Positions 1 through 8,239 of a DNA stretch of 64,000 nucleotides are shown here, one piece after another. The DNA is from Garcia nutans. Its lineage: Eukaryota > Streptophyta > Magnoliopsida > Malpighiales > Euphorbiaceae. Location: contig CANTUV010000004.1 of NCBI GenBank assembly GCA_947685225.1, positions 16,027,001 to 16,091,000 of the forward strand, written 5' to 3'. The notes beneath the pieces were generated by a model. The model did no database searches, was not told where the DNA came from, and was given only the letters and a program-made list of their open reading frames with translations. How positions within the stretch are numbered: the first letter of the stretch is position 1; each line of letters begins with the position of its first letter. The translations under genes were made by a program, and so were the position numbers.

Positions 1-1
1 G

Positions 2-415
2 GAGCCTTTGTCAAAGATGTTAGAAAATCTAATGAAAATGGATTTGCTACAACCATTGACACCTCGGCCTCTATATAAGCCTCTACCACCAAATTTTGTT
101 GCTAAGGTCTTCTGTCAATTCCATCAAATGCAAGGGCATGAGACAGATAAATGTGTTTGATTAAGGCATGAAATCCAAGATTTGACTGCCAATGGAAAGC
201 TTCCTGAGCCTAATAAGTCCAACACTAAGAATAATCCTCTGCCTAAATTTGGAAGGGTGCCACCGCTTGCAATCTTCATGAAGAGTTTTATCTTGTCATA
301 TTGTCATGATACGGATAGAGAAGCTGCTATAGATGATGTGCTACTAAGCAAACTTGGGCTAATTGTGGATGATGATGCAATGACCCTTGATGATGGAAAA
401 AATCAATGCCCTTGA
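2..415 (+). pseudogene. TAT/Ogre-type gag, C-terminal fragment
   Basis: The 3' end of a retrotransposon gag, cut off by the left window edge. Gag packages element RNA into cytoplasmic particles. The frame reads through a zinc-finger-like block (CQFHQMQGHETDKC, C-x2-H-x5-H-x4-C) and a conserved tail (LRHEIQDL..GKLPEPNKSNTKNNPLPKFGRVPP). The same block recurs in the gag remnants near 38600 and 63480, which fixes its identity. An in-frame TGA lies just after the zinc-like block, where the sibling near 63510 has an arginine CGA codon, so this looks like a C-to-T nonsense change. No protease or RT frame follows, so the element was already non-autonomous or had lost pol. The family assignment rests on the sibling copies. 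Confidence 0.75.
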
Positions 416-2895
416 TATGTCTAAATAAATGTAGTATCTTCGACTCTAACTCAACAAACTTCCATTAACTTGGAGTGCTACTCTATTCTTTCTTTAATAT
501 TTAATTAGAAAATTTATGTTTTTTTTTTAATTAAGATTGTTTGAATAAATTACTTTCATTAAAATTTTTGTTGGTCTTTGTTCATTTTGGTGCTCAACCA
601 ATGAGGAATCTAGCTTGATGTTCATAAATTAATATATCTAGGCATCATGATTTGAATGACTTTACTAGATGAGGGAATTGCTCTATAGCATTGAGTTGTA
701 TATGCTTACTAAGAGAGGGCTCCTGCATAATGACCTTTGTCTAGGTCCCAGTCAGTCCTAGAACATGCTTTGATAAACTTTTGAGGCGAAATTGAATTCT
801 GCTTATTTTAAGAGAGAAATGATCTAGGCATTGTTTGGTTAGCCAACAACTAGTATCCACCCAATTAAATATCAATCCCTAGTTGTCCCTTTGAGCCTTC
901 ATAAAATTTTAGCTTTCTTTTCATTGTCTTACAAACACCAACAACCTACCCTGAGCTGTTTCGATACTTTTGACAAGTCTTATGACCACTAAAATGAAGA
1001 GGCAAGAAGATCAAAGAATGGAATGCATATCAAGACTATGATGATAGTTGAAGTTCTCAAGACTATAAAGGTAGTTGAAGTTTACCTGAATTAGACCAAA
1101 TATCACAGACAAAGTCAAGACTAAAGCAGATTAATACCACTCTACTCATCCATTATTAGAAATACAAGTTGGTACAAACAAGATAACTCTATTAGAGCTA
1201 AAACCCAGAAAAAAAAAGAAAAAAAGAAGAAAATGAAAAAAAAAGACAAAAAAAAAAAGAAAAGATAAAACCTAAAAAGGCGGTTCAGAAAGTCAACTGA
1301 GTTCTCTTTTACCTAAAGCGGCAAAAGGCTTCCATTTGGTTTATAAGAATAGTTTGACTTGAATTGGTCCAACCTAACCAAAGATTCAATCAAAATCGGA
1401 GAAAAAAGAGAAAGGTCACCCAGTTTTAAAAAGTCCTATTCTTAACAGTCCTACAAGGAAGAAGGACAAAATGACAAAATGCTCAAAGAAAGGGAAGATT
1501 AAGAAAAATAAAAAGAAAGAAAAGGGAGAAGAAGAAAAGAAATGAATTTGGGTACCAAACTTTTTGCTAGGGCAAAGACTATCCTAATCAAGATCCAGAT
1601 TAATGCCAAGAAGATAGAAGGAATTTGGAGTCTAGCAAGATTGCTCCCAGCTACCTAAAGTTCAAACAAGAAATTTGTAGTGTGAGGGTTTTCCTATAGT
1701 GTCACAACGGCTCCAACTTACAAATGGCCTTCATTTAACCCGTGTCCCTTATAGACCCCATTTCAAGCCAATCAAAGACTTGTTGATCTCTCTTTGGTAG
1801 GTAGAGTCTATTAGTGGAGATAGTTTGAAAAATCATGCATATGAGATAGACAATATTTAAACTCAATGAGACCTTTGGCCAAGTAATGTGTATGTGCCTA
1901 TCTGAAGTGCAACAATTCTTGCTTAAATAGAAATGATTCCCGAGTTTAGTACGGTAACTAGGGTTGTCATGTTATAGATATGTTAATTTGAAAATCGAGT
2001 CCTGAGGTAAATTGACATTGATTTGGCAAAGCCAACATTTGGATTTCAAAAAAAAAGTTTTTGTCATACAAAGCCTTCAAGTTAAGGGAAGTATGTGGAA
2101 TCATCGAACCTCAAAGGACACATTGGGCAAATTAAATAGCTATTGGCAAGGATGTGAAAAGTTACCAACTGGAGTGCTGAATCCTAGTATGAAATGGATG
2201 TATCTCTGCTGCTTGGAGCCTCCATTATTCATGTTTTCAATATCTCGAAGATAAAAGCCATAAAAGTGAAGCTTTCTGCAATTCCAGTGCAAGGCCTGAA
2301 TGGGCATCTGGAAGAAATCTATGAGAACATTTCAGCTGATAACCGCAGTCTATGAGTCGATGGAACCATTGTAAGTATTATTCATGCATATCATACATAC
2401 ATGAGCATATCACATCGCACTTTCTTGTCTTGTATTGTCTATTCTTTGTCAAAGTGAACAGAAAACACCCTGTGAAGTAAAGAATCAAAAGAAGATATTG
2501 AATCAAGGGGGCATGGAAAGCCTATTGCTTGAGGAAGCTCCAGTCATTTTGCAAAGGAAGAAATACATGCTTGTCCAAAGAACTAGACAATCTACAAACA
2601 TCAACCAAAGCCCGCATAAAAAAAAATCATGGGTTTTAGCTTACACAGGGGGCAAAGTTTCTCCCTTTCAAAATTTTGAGGTTATGCATGTACAAAACAT
2701 TTTGAGACTCACTTCCAATATTTTACCACGCTGGGGGGAAGGAGAAGATATGAAGGCTAGCTAAAAAAAGGCTGAATTTTTTTGCAAAAGTGCAAAGGAT
2801 GAAAGAAAAAGAATGGAAAAAGAAGAAAATTAGAATTCTCAAAAGAATGAAGATGCAAAAGACAAAAGATCAGTCTAGCTAAAAGAGTTGAAGCT
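416..2895. other. Internal TAT-element region without a gene
   Basis: About 2.5 kb between the gag fragment and the minisatellite. All short frames are broken and I recognise no protein motif. Bases 520-720 match 63800-64000, downstream of the gag at the right edge, so this is a shared internal part of the element rather than host DNA. A purine-rich stretch at 1205-1270 is mostly A with G. In complete TAT elements this interval would hold protease, RT, RNase H and integrase; none is visible. Confidence 0.6.
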
Positions 2896-4222
2896 AGGGT
2901 AAAGACCCGATCTCCAATGGATAAAGATCCATATTTCAAGGGTAAAGACAAGATCTCTAATGGATAAAGGTCCATGTTTCAAGGGTAAAGACCCGATCTT
3001 CAATGGATAAAGATCCATGTTTCAAGGGTAAAGTCCCGATCTCTAATGGATAAAGATCCGTGTTTCAAGGGTAAAGACCCGATCTCCAATGGATAAAGAT
3101 CCGTATTTCAAGGGTAAAGGCCCGATCTCCAATGGATAATGATCCATATTTCAAGGGTAAAGAATCGATGTCTAATGGATAAAGATCCATGTTTCAAGGG
3201 TAAAGACCCAATCTTTAATGGATAAAGATCCATGTTTTGAGGGTAAAGACCCAACCTCCAATGGTTAAAGATCCATGTTTCAAGGGTAAAGACCCCGACT
3301 TCCAATGGATAAAGATCCATGTTCAAGGGTAAAGACCCGACCTATAATGGATAAAGATCCATGTTTCAAGGGTAAAGACGCAATTTCCAATGTATAAAGA
3401 TCCATGTTTCAAGGGTAAAGACCCGATCTCCAATGGATAAAGATCCATGTTTCAAGGGTAAAGTCCCGATCTCTAATGGATAAAGATCCGTGTTTCAAGG
3501 GTAAAGACCCGATCTCCAATGGATAAAGATCCGTATTTCAAGGGTAAAGGCCCGATCTCCAATGGATAATGATCCATATTTCAAGGGTAAAGAATCGATG
3601 TCTAATGGATAAAGATCCATGTTTCAAGGGTAAAGACCCAATCTTTAATGGATAAAGATCCATGTTTTGAGGGTAAAGACCCAACCTCCAATGGTTAAAG
3701 ATCCATGTTTCAAGGGTAAAGACCCCGACTTCCAATGGATAAAGATCCATGTTTCAAGGGTAAAGACCCGACCTATAATGGATAAAGATCCATGTTTCAA
3801 GGGTAAAGACGCAATTTCCAATGTATAAAGATCCATGTTTCAAGGGTAAAGACCCGATCTCCAATGGATAAAGATCCATGTTTCAAGGGTAAAGACCCGA
3901 TCTCCAATGGATAAAGATCCATATTTCAAGGGTAAAGACCCGATCTTCAATGGATAAAGATCCATGTTTAAAGGGTAAAGACCCAATATCTAATGGATAA
4001 AGATCCATGTTTCAAGGGTAAAGATCCCATCTCCAATGGATAAAGATCCATATTTCAAGGGTAAAGACCCGATCTCTCATGGATAAGGACCCATGTTTCA
4101 AGGGTAAAGACCTAATCTCCAATGGATAAAGATTCATGTTTCAAGGGTAAAGACCCGATCTCCAATGGATAAAGATCCATGTTTCAAGGGTAAAGACTCA
4201 ATTTCCAATAGATAAATACCCA
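2896..4222. repeat. 43-bp minisatellite, about 31 copies, with a 430-bp higher-order duplication
   Basis: Tandem monomers of about 43 bp built around GGATAAAGATCCATGTTTCA and AGGGTAAAGACCCGATCTCC. Variant monomers recur in the same order at 3001-3430 and 3431-3860, so ten monomers were duplicated as one block; the copies differ by a 1-bp deletion near 3319. The array lies between gag and the polypurine tract. This matches the published observation that the 3' untranslated region of TAT/Ogre elements carries hypervariable tandem repeats that can seed satellites. Long minus-strand frames across it come from the repeat period (43 is not a multiple of 3, and they shift or stop) and are not genes. 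Confidence 0.95.
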
Positions 4223-4418
4223 TAATCCATAAAAAATGGAACAACCAGTTAAGCCAGATTTCTTAACTGATAAAAGGTTAGTCAAATCAAATTCAATCTC
4301 GGGTCCAAGTACACAAATTAAATCCAAGTATCCATCCTCATCCAAAATCTGCTCAAATTCATGTTGTTTTTCACTCTCTTCTACTGAAAGTATCAGATCA
4401 TTTAAGCAAGGGGCAAAC
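4223..4418 (+). other. 3' untranslated tail and polypurine tract of the left TAT element
   Basis: Contains a short stretch of the GGTCCAAGTACxCAAAT repeat seen before other TAT LTRs (near 4302). It ends in the purine-rich AAGCAAGGGGCAAAC at 4404-4418, the counterpart of AAGTAGGGGGCAAAC at 54822-54836. The polypurine tract primes plus-strand DNA synthesis and by rule abuts the 3' LTR, which places the LTR start at 4419. Confidence 0.7.
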
Positions 4419-4582
4419 TAAGTTGGTACGGTCTTAATTAAAGAATGCCAAAATAAATTCGATCCGATTTACAACTTGTAATAAGTCATTTTGGATTAAA
4501 GAGGCATAAATTCAATTCAAAACTCTAAAATCAAGTTGAATTGGCCCAAAATAAAACTTTTCTGTCCATAATTTGAGCATGC

Positions 4583-4694
4583 CTCATGTCGATCTGGCAA
4601 CCCAGATCAAAATGGGGTTGGACTCATGTCGACCTGGGCTACCAGGTCGACATGAGTGAGACTCATGTCAACCTGGACAACCAGATCGACATGG
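4583..4694. repeat. Three tandem hairpins in the U3 of LTR 1
   Basis: Three successive units of about 38 bp, each able to fold on itself. The middle one is perfect: 16-bp arms ACTCATGTCGACCTGG (4622-4637) and CCAGGTCGACATGAGT (4642-4657) around a GCTA loop. The flanking units are decayed versions, with CAA and ACAA in the loop region. They lie upstream of the TATA box, so they are DNA elements of U3. Confidence 0.85.
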
Positions 4695-4805
4695 CTTCAA
4701 TTTGTTTTTTAGATTTTTTTTACCTGGTTTTCCTAAGGAGCTTAGAATTTGTCTGAAAGACAAATTAGCAGAGTTAGGTTTAGGGCTTTTTTGATTGGTT
4801 TTGTC

Positions 4806-4813
4806 TATAAATA
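4806..4813 (+). promoter_or_regulatory. TATA box of LTR 1
   Basis: TATAAATA. The identical octamer occurs at the matching place in all six TAT LTRs that include this region (also 16807, 35043, 41151, 55399, 60425), which supports a core promoter role for RNA polymerase II. Confidence 0.7.
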
Positions 4814-5494
4814 AGAAGTCTTAATACTTTAACAGGGGGCGGTAATTTTTAGCAACATTGGGAAGGCAACAAACAGAGAAGAACAACAACACTTTGTTTT
4901 TTTGAGAACGAGGGAAACAACAAGCAAAAATATCAAGAGAACCAAAGAAGAAGGCCGAGTCCATACTGTCTTCATATTGTTCACCCAGGAAATTAATTTT
5001 TTGGTGGAACAGACAATGGAGGTTTGATCTTTAATCATAAATTATTCATGTTTACAGTAGGTGCATTTTCTTTAATTATGCAGCAACTTGATCTTTGCTT
5101 TAATAACTTTAATTGTTTTCTTTAGTTAATACATTAATCAGTTGGTATTCGTAACTCCACTTGCATGTTTTATAAAAACTTAAAACCATCTAGTAGCTAT
5201 TGAGGGTTTGAATCAATTGTCAGAATCTAGTTTGTTTACTAAAACCTCAAGAACCATAAGTTATTTTATTGAAACTCAAAACCCTAAACCATTTTTATCG
5301 AAAACCTTAAACCATTTCATTATTAAACTCCAAAATCTTGATTATTCTTCCAAAACTTTAATTTATTTCTCCAAATCCAAAATTGATTTTCAAAGGCAGC
5401 AAGTTAAAATCCTAAACCCTTTTTTCCAATAATCCAAGAATATCAAAACCCTATTCCCATAAATCTTTCCCTCTTAAACCCTAAATTCCTTAAA

Positions 5495-8070
5495 TGTAAT
5501 ATCCTCATATATGCTCTAGAAGTTTTGATTTTGTTATTGTTATTGTTGTTGTTGTTATATTGGATTGTATATATGTGTTAATTGCAAGAGAAAAGAAATT
5601 GGGAAAGAAAATAGGGTTTAGAGAGAATGGTATATGTTGTGTATATGATGATATATATAACATATAAATTGGTCAAATGAAGAGTCAAGGGGGTAGAGAT
5701 ATTTATTTGGTTATTGGTGAAATGACTATTAAGGGCATTGGATTAAAAAGAAAGCTAGAACAAATGATAAAAGGGTGTTTTGGTAATTGTTTGAATTGGA
5801 ACACTTGGTGGAGATTAAAAGAAGAGTTGACTTTATTTTTGTGGTTCATTTCTTCTTTCTTCTTTGTGTGGCCGGCTCCTTCATAGACAAAGGAAAACAA
5901 GAGACAAAGTGAAGATCTTGATGTGTTAAGCTCAAATTGATGGAAGATTGAAGTGATCTAGTGGATGATACAAGAAGTCTTATAACTTTGGTAAGTTCTC
6001 TTGTGATCTTTGTGTTTATTTAAAATGATATTTGAGTTTGATAGATTTTTAAGAGTGTGTTGGTTGATTTTGAGATGTGAGAAGTGTTTGAGTGATTGGA
6101 TGATGAATGTTGAGTATGGATTGAAGAAAAGAGTAAGTGGTTGGAAGAGATGATGTTGTATATGTGGTGAGGGTTTTGAGATGATTTTGTGTTTTGTGCT
6201 TGATGTGTGTTTGGCTTGTTTTGGTGTGTTGCAAGTTTTAGATGAGTTTTGAGTATGTTTTATTAAGATGGTGTGAAGTGGATGTTGTTGGATAAAAGTG
6301 TTTTGTTGAGTGTTTGGTTGTTTTGGTCGGAATCTTGATTTGTGGCCGGACACACCCATGAGCACGTCCAGGGTCTTTAGGCGTGTCAATTGTGTTGGAG
6401 GCAGTAGGTTTGACACGACCAGTAGCACGCCCGTGTTATTGAGCGTGTCATAGCTACTGTGAGATTTGAGAATTTACACGCCCAGGAACACGCCCATGTT
6501 GTTGAGCGTGTAAATACTTCTGTGTTGTGGAGTTAGGGCACGGTCATGGACACGCCCGTGTGGGTGAGCGTGTCAGGGTTAGGGTTTGCCCTAATGAATT
6601 CCTAATTGGATTATCTCTTGTGTATCCCTAAACAAGTATATGCTATTACTTTTGATTTAGGTCTTGAAGATAGTGATTAATCATTGATTTAAGAGGTAGA
6701 AGGATCTTGAACAAGGAAGTGTTAAGAGTGGTGTGATTTGTTTTTTTTGAGGTAAGTACAAAACCTATATGATTGTGTGTAAGTTCAAATGTGGCATTAC
6801 TACATTGTTAATTTATTTGAGCAATGTGTATTGTTATGTTTATATCAATGATGATATATATATATATATATGAATAATGTGAATGACATGATGATGCAAA
6901 TGAATGTGTTTATAAAAGATTGAAATGTTATGTTGTGAATCAAGATGAAATGGAATATAGAGCCATTGTGATTGGCTATATTGATTCATTTGAGAATGAA
7001 ATTGATAACAAATTAATAAATGAGTTGTGTGGCTAATGTGTTATTCCATTTTCAGAGTTTGTTGTTGGTGGCATGCCTAATGATAGTAACAATCTCTTGA
7101 AGTTAGGTTGGGCTTGATCCTTGAAGTCAAGTTGGGTTGAAGTTTAACATGTTTTACTCCCCTTGAAGCTTGATTGGGTCTAGTCCTTGAAGCCTAATTG
7201 AGATGTTACAACCCTTGAAGTTAGGTTGGGTTTGGTTCTTGAAGCCAAGTTGGGTTGAGACTTAGCATGCTTTGTTCCCCTTGAAGCTTGGTTGAACCTA
7301 ATCCTTGAAGCCTAGTTGGGTATATGTGATAATGATAAATGTGATAAAACCAAAGCATTAACTCTGAAAATTGAATGGCATATTAGTGTGTTTTGGGCCC
7401 ATGCTTGTCTTTGTTTAGTGTTGATTATGAATGATTAAATGAATACTAATGAGGTATATGATAAGATGTTGAAATATGATATGTCTATTTATGTTGAGTT
7501 ATGAAATGTAAAGGTATGTTGTTAGCTTTGCATATATGATGTTACATGTATAATATGGATTGAGAATTGGTATTGCATTGCACTGAAGCATAACATTAGC
7601 ACATTTTGTCTTACTAAGCCGTTGGCTTAGCGCTATAGTGTTTGATCGCGCAGGTAATAGGGTTGAACCCGAGAGCTCTTCGAGACCGAGTGAGAGTAGA
7701 CAGTGAAGAGTTGATTTTGGGAACTTAAAGATCAGAGGAGACTTGCCAATCATGTATAACTCTTTTATATTTTGTAAAGTAATGATTTTAATGTACATAT
7801 GAGTATATTTGTAAATATGGAATTAAATGTTTTCATATATGTAAATATTTTCTATATTTCGCTGCGTATTTAGTAACGGTATATATATATATATATTTGT
7901 TTTATATAATAAGTTAATGACTTATTTTCTCTAATGTATATTGAGAAAGCTTCTAGTATCATTTAAAATGTTTTGAATGTTAATAAAATCCGTAGCATCC
8001 CTATGTTCAGTGCACGTATGTTACATTGTGGGGTTTGTAGTGTGCGTGTATTGGATGTGGGGGTGTTACA
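5495..8070 (+). repeat. 5' LTR of Tekay copy A
   Basis: 2576 bp, TG...CA. It contains a TATA-like AT-rich stretch near 5640-5680, a GC-rich array of CACGCCCGTGT/GAGCGTGTC units (about 6350-6575), strong splice-donor-like GGTAAGT sites (about 5990 and 6750), a module of CCTTGAAG repeats (7090-7320) between inverted repeats, and a double hairpin at 7614-7651. Minus-strand frames inside it recur in the 3' LTR and have no protein features. Confidence 0.95.
7614..7651 (+). promoter_or_regulatory. Conserved double hairpin in the LTR of copy A (5')
   Basis: Hairpin 1 is CTAAGCC-GTT-GGCTTAG, a perfect 7-bp stem. Hairpin 2 follows at once with arms CGCTAT and ATCGCG; the first arm carries a T where the 3' LTR has the pairing G. 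It is followed by CAG-GTAATAGG, which resembles a splice donor. The same arrangement recurs in every Tekay-type LTR in the window, with paired changes. Confidence 0.75.
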
Positions 8071-8077
8071 GTTGTTT

Positions 8078-8114
8078 TGGTATCAGAGCCTAGGTTTGAG
8101 ATTCTCAACCTAGG
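8078..8114 (+). promoter_or_regulatory. Primer binding site and adjoining hairpin, copy A
   Basis: TGGTATCAGAGC (8078-8089) is complementary to the 3' end of plant initiator-Met tRNA, the usual minus-strand primer of chromoviruses. It sits 7 bases after the LTR. The next bases (8089-8114) form an 11-bp stem, CCTAGG and TTGAG pairing with CTCAA and CCTAGG, with an ATT loop and one bulged T. The hairpin is identical in copies B and C. Confidence 0.9.
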
Positions 8115-8239
8115 TAAAATGTAAGAAAAAGAATATTTTTACTTAAAAAAGTGGTTTTTGAATAACATATATATTTGGGATTGGCAATCTCTGATTTTTA
8201 ATAAGATGTATTCTGCTGTGTTTGCAGAAATAGGTTGTG

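Larger units (their letters stand above)
4419..5494 (+). mobile_element. TAT/Ogre LTR 1, left part (interrupted by Tekay copy A)
   Basis: The U3 and early transcribed part of the 3' LTR of the left element. Its first 400 bp are unlike the other TAT LTRs here, which start TGTAGACC; this one starts TAAGTTGG, so the terminal TG may be mutated. From the TATAAATA at 4806 onward it aligns with them: GGAGGTTTG near 5018, TTTACAG-TAG, then a run of A-rich CCCTAA motifs. It stops at the TSD TTAAA (5490-5494) and resumes at 15504. Confidence 0.75.

Noticed and set aside
3108..3326. Minus-strand frames in the 43-bp minisatellite (MDLYPLE-type repeats, also 3538-3836 and 44850-45602)
   Set aside because: They follow the repeat period and end at monomer variants; there is no start context, and they are non-genic tandem repeats.
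2896..4222. CRISPR-like array
   Set aside because: The whole 43-bp unit is conserved with no unique spacers; the context is a plant retrotransposon.
5958..6428. 156-codon minus-strand frame inside the copy A LTR, repeated at 13395-13865
   Set aside because: It occurs in both LTRs by duplication, has biased T/H/N-rich composition from GT-rich DNA, no domains, and is not kept in LTRs of B or C.
6849..6872. TA microsatellites (also 7880-7898, 15316-15330)
   Set aside because: Ordinary short TA runs that differ in length between LTRs; slippage only.
7499..7798. 99-codon minus-strand frame in LTRs (also 14934-15233; related plus-strand frames at 18153 and 25519)
   Set aside because: It covers the double hairpin and flanks. 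Similarity between copies reflects LTR conservation, the frame is antisense to the element, and the sequence has no recognisable domain.
8078..8089. tRNA gene fragments
   Set aside because: TGGTATCAGAGC and TGGCGACTCCACTGGGGA are only primer-site complements of tRNA 3' ends; no cloverleaf surrounds them.
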